DNA of 64,000 nt from Methylomonas methanica (GTDB lineage: Bacteria; Pseudomonadota; Gammaproteobacteria; Methylococcales; Methylomonadaceae), in the NCBI RefSeq assembly GCF_001644035.1, contig NZ_LUUG01000045.1, positions 28,612-92,611 of the forward strand. The letters run 5' to 3'. Below are positions 52,633 to 62,000 of this stretch, one piece after another. The notes beneath the pieces are model-generated. The model was not told the DNA's origin and ran no database searches. It was given only the letters and a program-made list of their open reading frames with translations. The position numbers and the translations under genes were made by a program. How positions within the stretch are numbered: the stretch's first letter is position 1; the number at the start of each line of letters is the position of its first letter.

Positions 52633-54396
52633 ATGACAGGCCCCTATCAATATTACCCCACGCCAGAGGCACTGAGCCGTAAAGCTTGGGCGATGTTCAA
52701 GAACCAGCAATTCGCGCGGGTATTGGAGCCTTCAGCAGGCGAAGGACATTTGCTTCGTCCAGGGCCATACCAGTACGGTAAACGTTTGCCGATCGATTGC
52801 ATTGAAATCGATATCCGCAAACACGCGGTTCTGCGCGATAAAGGCTATGCGGTGGTGGGGATGGATTTTCTGCAGTTTCAAAGCGGCAGTGTCTATTCTC
52901 ACATCATTATGAATCCGCCGTTTGCCGAAGGCGCCAAACACGTGTTGAAGGCTTGGGAGATTTTGTTTGACGGTGAAATCGTCGCCATCCTCAACGCCGA
53001 AACCGTGCGCAATCCGTTTTCGAAAGAACGCCAGCTGTTATTGCGTTTGATCGAGCAGCACGGCGAGGTCGAGTTTCTGCAAGAAATGTTCGCCGGCGAG
53101 GATGCCGAACGCAAAACGCCGGTCGACGTGGCCCTGGTCTGGTTGAAAAAAACTTCGACGTTCGAACAGGACATCCTCGGCAGTATTCTGGACGATTTGC
53201 GCCAGGATCGTCGAGAGGCCGACGATTTAGCGGGCGAGTTTCATTTGCCTCATGAGCTGGCCTTGCCGAATGCCTTCATCGATAACGCGGTGTTGATGGT
53301 CAATGCCGCAGTCGAAGCAGCGCGACAGGCCGTGGTCAGTGAAGCCCGTGCCAGCCGTTATCGGACCATGCTGGGCAAAACCCTCGGCGAACTAAGCGGT
53401 GGCGGTATCAGCAGTGAAGACGACTCGTCATCGGATGCGGTGAAGCGGATGCTGTTCAAACGCTATCACGATCTGAAGAATCGGGCCTGGGCCAGCATTT
53501 TACGCTCTACGCAGGTGACTTCACGCTTGTCATCGACGGCGCAGAAACGCTTGGAGTCGGATTTTGAAGCGGTGAAGTCCTTGGAATTTACCGTGCCGAA
53601 TATCTATGGCTTTCTGCAAGGCATCATCGATCAGCAAGGTGAAATTCAACTGAGCATGGTGTGCGATGTGTTTGATCTGATCACCCGCTATTACAGCGAT
53701 AACGCGGTGTTTTACATGGGCTGGAAATCCAATGATAAACATCGCACGCTGGGCATGCGGATCAAAACCACGCGCTTCATTCTGCCGGGTCATGGCTCGA
53801 GTCCTTACCAGAACGGCTTGAACTGGGAATCGGAACGGCTGTTAGCGGATTTCGACAAGGTGTTTGCCTTGCTCGATGGTAAGACCGAAGCGGAAGTGTG
53901 TTTGGTGTCGGTGTTTCGACAGCATTTTCACGCGCTTCGGGTCGGCAAGCGGATCGGTGGCAGTTATTTTGACGTTCGCTATTATCCGGGCGTCGGTACC
54001 ATCCACTTTTTTCCGAAAAGCAAAACCTTGATCGATCGCATGAACCGTTGGGTTGGCCGCCAGCGCCGCTGGTTGCCGCCTGTAGATACGCAAGCCGGAC
54101 AAGGTTTCTGGCAGCAGTTCGAACAGGCAGAGAACTTAGATCGGGCGTTTCACACCGAAGTGCACAAGCAGTGTCCACACAGTAGCCGGCATGTCCATTT
54201 CGATCCCTTTTGGGCGATCAAGCACGGCGGCGAGTCGGAACGGGAAAAAGGCCATCGTCTGTTAACCCAGGCGATGAGCAGCGTGTTGGCCAGTCGAGGC
54301 ATCGATTCCGATGCGGCATTGGAAAACGAACAATCCAGCTTGTTGGAATGGACGGGTTCTCTACCATCGGCTACCGACCTGGCTTTGGCATCGTAA
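52633..54396 (+). CDS. DUF4942 protein with N-terminal DNA methyltransferase domain
   Basis: 587 residues. A class I methyltransferase fold comes first: ARVLEPSAGEGHLLRPG (SAM loop, about 32-48), then SHIIMNPPFAEGAKH with NPPF, the signature of N6-adenine enzymes. From about 180 the DUF4942 region follows (DLITRYYSDNAVFYMGWKSNDKHRTLGMRIKTTRFILPG). It may modify element DNA to evade restriction. The start at 52633 (ATG) has TTGGAG before it; an upstream TTG is unlikely. Confidence 0.88.
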   Translation: MTGPYQYYPTPEALSRKAWAMFKNQQFARVLEPSAGEGHLLRPGPYQYGKRLPIDCIEIDIRKHAVLRDKGYAVVGMDFLQFQSGSVYSHIIMNPPFAEGAKHVLKAWEILFDGEIVAILNAETVRNPFSKERQLLLRLIEQHGEVEFLQEMFAGEDAERKTPVDVALVWLKKTSTFEQDILGSILDDLRQDRREADDLAGEFHLPHELALPNAFIDNAVLMVNAAVEAARQAVVSEARASRYRTMLGKTLGELSGGGISSEDDSSSDAVKRMLFKRYHDLKNRAWASILRSTQVTSRLSSTAQKRLESDFEAVKSLEFTVPNIYGFLQGIIDQQGEIQLSMVCDVFDLITRYYSDNAVFYMGWKSNDKHRTLGMRIKTTRFILPGHGSSPYQNGLNWESERLLADFDKVFALLDGKTEAEVCLVSVFRQHFHALRVGKRIGGSYFDVRYYPGVGTIHFFPKSKTLIDRMNRWVGRQRRWLPPVDTQAGQGFWQQFEQAENLDRAFHTEVHKQCPHSSRHVHFDPFWAIKHGGESEREKGHRLLTQAMSSVLASRGIDSDAALENEQSSLLEWTGSLPSATDLALAS

Positions 54397-54426
54397 TTCG
54401 GTGTTGTACCGGTCTTTAACTTAACC

Positions 54427-54502
54427 ACTGGCTTTGCCAGTATCACCCGCCTCGGGGAGATGATCCGTTCTCCCCGTCGGGGTTGGACTGTGTCGTTTCC
54501 TC
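54427..54502 (+). promoter_or_regulatory. Pseudoknot leader K (GHKL ATPase)
   Basis: A hairpin ACTGGC-TTT-GCCAGT (54427-54441) comes first. CCCG (54446-54449) complements CGGG (54478-54481); stem GGGGA (54454-54458) / TTTCC (54496-54500). TTCCTC (54497-54502) alternatively pairs fully with GAGGAA at the ribosome site (54518-54523). Confidence 0.65.
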
Positions 54503-54528
54503 GGGGCTTTTTAATTTGAGGAACTCAC

Positions 54529-56124
54529 ATGAAAACCACACAATTATCGGTAAACCCCGAAAAATTGATTAACAACCTGCGTTTCAGCTTTACCCAGTCC
54601 ACCACGGTACTGGGCGAACTGATGCAGAATGCCCGCCGCGCCGGCGCCAGGTTCATCAGCTTCGAGTATTCGGAAGACGCTCGAACCTTGACGGTGTGTG
54701 ACGATGGCTGCGGCATCGCCTGTTTGAAAACGTTGCTGACGGTGGCCGAGTCTGGCTGGGATGCTGACGTCATCGAACGGGAATGCCCGTTTGGCATCGG
54801 CTTTTTGTCGGCGCTGTTTTCTTGCGAAGCCATCAGCGTCGACAGCAAAGGCGGCCGATTTTCGGTGGATACGGCCGAGCTATTGGCATTCCAACCGATT
54901 GCGATCGAACCTGCTGACTGGAAAGGCATCACTCGTTTGACGCTGACCCAGTTCAAGCCCGAAGCGGATCGGATTGCATCCCAGTTGTATCGCTTGGCAC
55001 GGGGATTTCCGATTGAGGTGCGCTTTAACGGTGTCAGCCTGGATCGGCCGCGAGCAGTCACGTCAACATTACCATTCATCGAGACCGAACTGGGCGATCT
55101 GTACTTGTATGGCTTGTCCCAGGGCGAAGACTGGTTGCGGCAATCGGATTATTTTCATCTGTATCTGCAAGGTTTACCGGTCTATCACAGTCACCACGAA
55201 CGAGACCCCGGTCATGTCATCCACTTGGATTCAAGCCGGTTTTTCGCTCGGTTGCCCGACCGGGATAAATTGATCGATGAAGCACAGGTGATTGCTGAGG
55301 TTAAGCACGTTCTGCAACGGGAAGCCAGGCAACGAATGGAAATGATCAAACGCGAATTGTCTGCTGAGGAGTTTGTCCTTGGCTACGACACCTTGAAAAC
55401 TTACCGCTGCCTGGATTTACTGAATGACGTGCCGTTATTGCCCAAACAGGTATTGGCGATCATTCAGGATTATCCGATCAAGGAAGGTTGCAGCAACGTT
55501 AATTTGGCTGTGGATTCGCAACCGGTCAGCCGAAGCGATGTGGAAAAAGGCCTTGTCAAAGTTGCCGACTTGGATGATCTCGATGAGGTCGGTGCGCTGC
55601 GCTGGATGTTCGCCTGGCACCGCGATTATCGGGTATTTCGGCCGGGGTTGGATGCTAGGCATTGGCTGTTTACTTACTTGGTCGATTTGAACGGGCCGGC
55701 CATCACCTTAGACATCGTCAACGAAACGCACCGCGCTTTTTTTGAAGGGCAACGGGTGAGTGGTCCGGCGGTATTTTGTGAAAAATATCGGTTAACCCTT
55801 AATGGCGAGTCTGTCGACATCGATCACGATGCCGTCTATGACGAGGATCAGGACTGCTTCATCGTACCCACTCGGGGGGCATCCGGATTAGTGGTTTGCC
55901 AGGCATCGTCCTACTACGACGAATGGGATACGTTCATGGAATCCGCCAAGGAAGCCGATGAATGGGATTTTCAGAACTTCGTGGTGGCCAATACGGCGGA
56001 TAAACCCGCGGATGCATTGCAACGACTGCTGCCGAAATTTGGTAGTTGTCCGGCGCTGTTTTCCAGGACCTTTCAAATCGTGCTTGGCAATAGTGGCGAT
56101 GTCGTCACCGTTGCGGAAATGTAG
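54529..56124 (+). CDS. GHKL-type ATPase
   Basis: 531 residues. N-box GELMQNARRAGARFISF (about 30), G1 box VCDDGCGI (about 62), and G2-like CPFGIGFLSALFSCEA (about 86) define a GHKL ATP-binding fold as in Hsp90, MutL and MORC. The rest is unassigned but well ordered. It is not closely like the GHKL protein of the defence island (33733-35670). It sits among conserved element genes, so it is probably backbone rather than cargo. Confidence 0.88.
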   Translation: MKTTQLSVNPEKLINNLRFSFTQSTTVLGELMQNARRAGARFISFEYSEDARTLTVCDDGCGIACLKTLLTVAESGWDADVIERECPFGIGFLSALFSCEAISVDSKGGRFSVDTAELLAFQPIAIEPADWKGITRLTLTQFKPEADRIASQLYRLARGFPIEVRFNGVSLDRPRAVTSTLPFIETELGDLYLYGLSQGEDWLRQSDYFHLYLQGLPVYHSHHERDPGHVIHLDSSRFFARLPDRDKLIDEAQVIAEVKHVLQREARQRMEMIKRELSAEEFVLGYDTLKTYRCLDLLNDVPLLPKQVLAIIQDYPIKEGCSNVNLAVDSQPVSRSDVEKGLVKVADLDDLDEVGALRWMFAWHRDYRVFRPGLDARHWLFTYLVDLNGPAITLDIVNETHRAFFEGQRVSGPAVFCEKYRLTLNGESVDIDHDAVYDEDQDCFIVPTRGASGLVVCQASSYYDEWDTFMESAKEADEWDFQNFVVANTADKPADALQRLLPKFGSCPALFSRTFQIVLGNSGDVVTVAEM

Positions 56125-56224
56125 TCGAAACCCAATCGGGCCGATGGTCGCGGCTGTGTTAGCCCGTGGCTTTTGGCTGGTTTTCTGGCGAACGACCATT
56201 TAACAAGCACGCATTCCAAAACAC

Positions 56225-56245
56225 CTGACGCAGTACTGGCGTCAG
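56225..56245 (+). other. Hairpin between GHKL and radC
   Basis: CTGACGC-7-GCGTCAG at 56225-56245. It could end the GHKL transcript, though there is no U-tract. The remainder of 56125-56320 shows nothing I can name. Confidence 0.45.
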
Positions 56246-56327
56246 CTTAAGCGTCTTTAGCGAAATGTGTTCTGCCGACGGTCAACGCCTGCAGACATCG
56301 CTGACGATGCTTTGAATATTCTTACAA

Positions 56328-56393
56328 CCCTTCCGGAGAAAGTCCACTCCGCAAGGGGCTGCTTTCTCCAAATTTTATGATTACGGGAGAAAG
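56328..56393 (+). promoter_or_regulatory. Pseudoknot leader L (radC) with ribosome-site switch
   Basis: CCCTT (56328-56332) complements loop AAGGG (56353-56357). Stem GGAGAAAG (56335-56342) / CTTTCTCC (56362-56369), 8 perfect pairs. The ribosome site region repeats the 5' arm exactly, GGAGAAAG (56386-56393), so the CTTTCTCC arm can close either the leader stem or the ribosome site, but not both. Confidence 0.75.
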
Positions 56394-56396
56394 CCC

Positions 56397-56870
56397 ATGT
56401 TATACATTCGAGGAACCAATAATCGTTACCGTATGGCCGATGAACAGGATGTCATCTTAGAGGCCATTCAGATCTACAACCGCACTTTTAGTCGAGGCGA
56501 AGCCTTGACCAGTCCGGACAAGGCGAAGGACTGTATCAAGTTAAAATTGGCGCCGTATGAGCACGAAGTATTTGTGTGTCTGTTCTTGGACAATCAACAC
56601 CGCGTCATCGCTTGCGATGAATTATTCCGGGGGACGATTGATGGCGCTAGCGTGTATCCGCGCGAAGTGGTCAAGGCCTCGTTGCACTATAATGCTGCGG
56701 CGCTAATCATGGCCCATAACCACCCATCCGGGATTAGCGAGCCCAGTCAGGCGGACCGCGTAATTACAGCAAAACTTAAAGAAGCCTTGGCCTTGATTGA
56801 CGTTCGCGTACTTGATCACTTCATCGTCGGCGAGACCGTGTATTCCTTCGCAGAGCATGGCTTGTTGTGA
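56397..56870 (+). CDS. radC: RadC-family JAB-domain protein
   Basis: 157 residues. The JAMM motif [14 protein letters not shown] has His107, His109, Ser111 and Asp120. The short form lacks the N-terminal HhH of chromosomal RadC, as in mobile elements. The family name comes from an old DNA-repair assignment that is not upheld, so the function is open. Last gene of the backbone block and one of the clearest leaders precedes it. Confidence 0.93.
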   Translation: MLYIRGTNNRYRMADEQDVILEAIQIYNRTFSRGEALTSPDKAKDCIKLKLAPYEHEVFVCLFLDNQHRVIACDELFRGTIDGASVYPREVVKASLHYNAAALIMAHNHPSGISEPSQADRVITAKLKEALALIDVRVLDHFIVGETVYSFAEHGLL

Positions 56871-57607
56871 AAAGGTATTGGCGCCGAGACTATTCGTTGG
56901 TATCCAAGGCAACCGTATGTATAAACGAAGTTGAGCAATGGATTCGCCATTGGTAACCATGAAGGCGGCGTCGATACGACTGCGTAAAATGATATAAAAC
57001 CACGTCTCCCCAAAATCAGAAGCTAAGCATTGTTCTGAATTCCGGGGAGACTAACTCGCGGCGGCCAGGATACGGCCATAACCGGTCATTGGAGTTTTTT
57101 CAGAAAGACTTTAAATACTCAAGCGACCACCCAAAAGCGGACACTCAGTAATTTAAGGAGGCTGCAAACCCGCCACATAAATCAGCCCGGCACCCCACCC
57201 CTAAACATTCCTATCTCGCTTGATGGACTCTATTGCCTAGTTTCTACCCCAACGACCCTATTGAGTATTATTTTTGTCCATTAATACACTTGTCATATTT
57301 GCTCGGTAAATTTTTATCGAGGCCGTTATTTGAGCTGTTAGTCATTTCAACACGTAACCGCTTACTAGGTTAGTAAGATCCATAGCTCGTAAAAGCAGTA
57401 TACCTACGCACAAGCTTGTCTGATTCCGATTCGGACACTTAAGTTCGATGGGGCCCGGCAGCCTCTCGTTTGGCGTTCAGGTAAATGCAGTTTGACCAAA
57501 GGATGGTTATGGCATCGCGCGGTGCGATGAGCATCCAAATTTAAAACAACCGGTGTCAGATTTGATTGAGGCTGAGTACCTGCTCAGGTGATCGGATCAG
57601 GGAGAAT
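56871..57607. other. Non-coding gap with one long hairpin
   Basis: No convincing gene lies in these 737 bases. A double stem GTCTCCCC (57004-57011) with GGGGAGAC (57044-57051), and inside it TCAGAA (57016-57021) with TTCTGA (57033-57038), is the only clear structure. traF, traH and traG, which follow radC-region genes in SXT-like elements, are missing. Composition drops in GC from about 57.1 kb. Confidence 0.6.
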
Positions 57608-59014
57608 ATGGAAATGAAGCGTTTAAGGTTGGGTGCGGTGTGCTCAGGGTTTTTCATGGCAACGACCGTGATGGCGGCGCCCGTCGACGATGCCCGACTT
57701 AAGGCCATGGCCTGGCTGATTACGCACCAGAGCGGCGACGGCAGTTGGCAGGGAGCGCCGGGATTGGAAATGGCTGAAACTGCCGCTGCGGTTGAAGCCT
57801 TGATTAATGCCGGCATGACCAAGAGCGATACTTATGCTAACGGTGTTGCCTGGCTGCAAAATCATGAAGCCTACAGCACGGATGCCTTAGCCCGCCAAGC
57901 CATCGCGCTCTACAAAGCCGGGCGTGATGTCTCAGGATTGATGACTCGACTGATTGCGTTACGCAACGATACCTCTCAGAGCTGGGGCGCTTACGATCAT
58001 TTCGATGGCAGTTCTCCCGATACATCTCTAGCTTTGGAAGCTATCAAACAAACTGGAACCACGTACACATCGGAATTTAATGCCGTTTGTTTTATTTATG
58101 GACAGCAGAACACTGATTTTGGCTGGCCATATATAAAATCAGACACAGGGATTCCACCAAGCCGAATCACCCCAACGACATTTAATTTGATAGCACTTCA
58201 GCGATACAACGGATATTCAGTTGACTGTACCAATGATCAAATCAGTAACCCCCTTTCCGTATTGAGCTATATAACTTCCGGGATTGCCTGGCTGAAGACT
58301 CAACAGAAAACGCCCGGCGGCGGTTTCGGTGAAGGCAGCGCCGGCACTATATTGGAAACTGCGCTGGCCTATCGAGCGCTGGTAACCGTGGCCGGCGCTA
58401 ACGATCCCGCCGCCGTAAGCGCTCAGAACTTTCTCATCGCCCAGCAACAAGCCGACGGCAGTTGGGGCGGCGGGGATGCATTGCTGACCACGTTGACGTT
58501 AGCGGCGCTTCCGGCAACCACATTGGCCGATACCGATAACGACGGCTTGCCGGACGGCACGGAGACACAGGCTTTGCTCGGCACAAATCCCAACGTGCCC
58601 GATGCCTTTGGTTTGTTGAAGGGCAATGGTCGCAGTATTGCCGGTGTCACCACGGCCATCCCCTTAACCAAGGCCATCATCGATCATCCCTATCTCTCAA
58701 CGCTGACTGCTAATGATGGTGCGCCACCTTATAGCTGGTTAGTGAGTTCAGGCCAACTGCCGGACGGACTCAGCCTGAATACTAATACCGGCCAGATTAC
58801 CGGCATACCCACGGCGCTAGGCTTTTATAATTTTACCTACGAAGTGCTGGCAGCCGATATGCACACCTCTGTCACTAGTCAAATCGAGGTAGCGGAGCCC
58901 ACTGAACCCACCCAAGTGCCGGCACTACCGACCTGGGCCATGTTGCTGATGGCGGGGCTGCTTTGCCTCATCATGCGGCATATTGAGCAACATAAAACAC
59001 GCGATCTCCGCTAA
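57608..59014 (+). CDS. Secreted toroid-repeat protein with Ig domain and IPTL-CTERM-like tail
   Basis: 468 residues. Signal peptide MKRLRLGAVCSGFFMATTVMAAP. Residues about 25-310 have alpha-alpha toroid repeats like the prenyltransferase/squalene-cyclase fold (AWLITHQSGDGSWQGAPG, AWLKTQQKTPGGGFGEG, FLIAQQQADGSWGGGDA). A DTDNDGLPDGTE calcium-type motif follows, then a putative Ig (He_PIG) domain with PDGLSLNTNTGQITGIPT, and VPALPTWAMLLMAGLLCLIMR at the end as an IPTL-CTERM-type anchor. The next gene follows after 30 bp. Start 57608 or 57614. Confidence 0.82.
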   Translation: MEMKRLRLGAVCSGFFMATTVMAAPVDDARLKAMAWLITHQSGDGSWQGAPGLEMAETAAAVEALINAGMTKSDTYANGVAWLQNHEAYSTDALARQAIALYKAGRDVSGLMTRLIALRNDTSQSWGAYDHFDGSSPDTSLALEAIKQTGTTYTSEFNAVCFIYGQQNTDFGWPYIKSDTGIPPSRITPTTFNLIALQRYNGYSVDCTNDQISNPLSVLSYITSGIAWLKTQQKTPGGGFGEGSAGTILETALAYRALVTVAGANDPAAVSAQNFLIAQQQADGSWGGGDALLTTLTLAALPATTLADTDNDGLPDGTETQALLGTNPNVPDAFGLLKGNGRSIAGVTTAIPLTKAIIDHPYLSTLTANDGAPPYSWLVSSGQLPDGLSLNTNTGQITGIPTALGFYNFTYEVLAADMHTSVTSQIEVAEPTEPTQVPALPTWAMLLMAGLLCLIMRHIEQHKTRDLR

Positions 59015-59044
59015 ATATCTAAAGGCTCTGCCAAGGATTCTTGC

Positions 59045-62000
59045 ATGTCTCCCGTTTCCCGTTTTCGCTTTCTACTGGCGTTCGTTTTGCTGTGCCAGGG
59101 CCTCCTCGCGACCTCAACCCTATCCGCCGCACCGCAAGACCCAACTGCATTGCCGGATGCCGTGGTGCAATCGCTGCTCAAGGTGCATCAACAGCCGGGC
59201 AACGCCCTAGCGCAGCAACTGCGCGAGCATCTGGACGAGGCCGCTGAACTGATAGACGAGGCGGATAGCGAGGACCAATTACAGCAGGCCGGCCAAGCCA
59301 ACCGGCTGCCCTCCAAACAAGAACTATTGGAAGGCAAACGCTCTGAAATCGCGGATTTACGCCAGGACGTGGAAGCCGAACTCGACCGGGTGCGTTCCAC
59401 ACTGGCCGGGATGAAACAGCCCGATAAATTGGCTGCCTTCGAGCGTTATGCCAAGCAGGTCGCGCAGCGCTTCGACCGCGTTGATCGTTCATTATCGGGA
59501 TTTACCTCGGCTCATCAGGACGGCCCTCGCCGCCGCGCTTTGGGCAACGCCAAGGCCGAGCTGCGTGTTTTGCACCGCCATGGACAAACCGCCGAGACCA
59601 CGCCCGAAGCGATACCCACGCCCACTAACCGCCTGGGCACCGAGGTAACGCCCACGCCGATTGAACCGAGTAAAAAATTACCGCGCTATCTGAGCGCCGG
59701 GCCATTCAAACCCGATATGCCAACCTATGCTTTTCTGCTGGATATGCTGGGGACGCCGGCTGAAGCAGCGGTGCCGACCACGCCCAACGAGGCGGCGGCC
59801 TGCGGTTATTCGCAGCCGGACCTCGCCGCCACCGAAGACGTGGTTATCTCCCAGGAAATCCGAGACCTTGCCGCGAAACTGAATTACTCGCCGGTCAAAC
59901 TATACCAGTACGTTTATAACACCATCCGTTTCGAGCCTTACTTCGGATCGATGAAAGGCTCACTCGGCACCTTGTATAGCAGTGCCGGCGGCGCCACCGA
60001 CCAAGCGTCACTGTTGATCGCACTGCTACGCGCGTCCAACATACCGTCTCGCTATGTATTGGGCGACATTCAAGTGAACGACGCCTCGAACCTAGGTGCT
60101 AACGGTAGAGGCCCACGTTGGGTCGGCGCTAAAACCTATCAGGCTGCCGCGTCCATCTTGGCTACCAATCAAAATCCCGGCGCCGGCTCCTATGCGAACG
60201 GCATCCAATTACGCCACGTCTGGGTGGAAGCCTGTTTGCCTTACGGCAATTACCGGGGCGCGTCTGCCGACAACACCGGCTACCGCTGGATTCCGCTAGA
60301 CCCGAGTTTCAAGGACAAAAGCTATCAACCGGGTATTGCCGGTATTCAACAAAATGTTGCCTTCGACTATAGCGCCACCGGTTATCTGGCCGGTCGTACC
60401 CATACCCTGCCGCATGAACGGTACGCCTCGCAGGTCGAAACCTACATCAAGAGCCTAAACGCGGATAACACCTTGTTGGACGTACCCTATCTGGGCGAAC
60501 AAACCGCCAGAACCTATGACATTTTGCCGATCACCTTACCTTACCAAGTGGTGCAATACGGCAGTTGGGCCGGCACCAGTTCATCTGAAATCGCTAGTCT
60601 GCCGGCGAGCCACCGCTACCGGCTATCGATCAAAGTCAAAAATAGTAGCGGCGCCGATCTGGTCGCCGAGCAAATCCTGTCACTGCCGTCCATCGTTCAT
60701 CAGCGGGTGACGCTATCCTATGTGCCGGATGCCGCCTCACAAACCGATTGGAATAACTGGAACGGCGATCTGGCCGCCCCGCCCAGCCTGGTTAATCTCC
60801 ATCCGGTTATCAAAGTCGACGGCGTCATCCAAACGACGGGTACCGGTTCCATCACCTTGGGTACGGAGCATCGGTTGATCATGAAGGTCACCCTGGATGA
60901 CACCACGCGCAGCCCCTCCTGTCCGAATGATGACCCCGCCAACAGTGCGCCGGATACCGATCAGCATTGTTTCAACAAGACCGTCTACACCAATTTGAAA
61001 GCCGGCGCCCATCACGCCCTGATGGCCTACGCCCGCCAAGGTTCGGATCGTCTGTTGGCGGAACGGTCCGACCGATTGATCCAATCGGTGCAAGCCGTGC
61101 CCACCGCGCCGACGCCGGCCAACGCCGCCAATTACGATAATACCGAAGGCGAACTGCTGCATATCGCCTTGCTGAAATACCTGCGTTATGTCACCGACGC
61201 CAACCAACGGCTGGGCGAACTGCAAGGCGTCAGCGGCGAAAGCGGTACTCATCTGGGTTTGACCGCCGCCGGTCTCAAGGTCGATTACCTGTTCGACTTA
61301 CCGTATGCAGTGCATCCGAGCGGCCCTTACATTGATGTCAAGGGCGGTCTGGCGCAGTTTGTAAAGCTGGATTCGACCATCGTGGTTTTGGCCAGCGACT
61401 CGGATGCGACCAAACAAGCGAAATTTGCCGCAAAACTGGCGGAAATCTGGCCAACCTTTAAATTATCGGCTTATACATCCTCGGCCTACGAGCACTTCAT
61501 CTGGCAGGAACTGATTCGTACCGATGCCGTATCGACGGTGCGAGGGTTGCAGTTTGCCGGCGAATCGGGTGGTGCGAATCCGTTGGTCACGCTGAACGGA
61601 AGTAATATTAGCAATTGGTCGACACTGATGGATTCAAGTATGAATCCGTTTCAAGTCACAATCACAAACTATATCAGTGACGGTGCGACGATCACTGTAC
61701 CGAAAAAATCCATCGCTTACACCGATGGACAAGCCAACAATAACCTGCAACCTTGGAACGGCGGGGTTTTCATGGCTGAAAACCAGACTAAGGGCTATAT
61801 CTCCGCGATGATCAACAAGCTGGGCGGCGGCTGGGCACTGGTCAACCCCACCCCGGTCGCCACCAGCTTTCCGCGCGATAGCTACCTACCCAGTAACTTC
61901 TTCAGCAACTTCCCGATCAACTCCACCACACTGTCCAACGGCTTGAACTGGCTGCAAAGCTGGGGCGGCGATCCGGTTAATCTGGCGACCGGCAACCTGT

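Noticed and set aside
56328..56369. Leader family as simple intrinsic terminators
   Set aside because: Some copies have T-runs, but others (F, L, D) have none, and the conserved loop-to-strand complementarity is not needed for termination.
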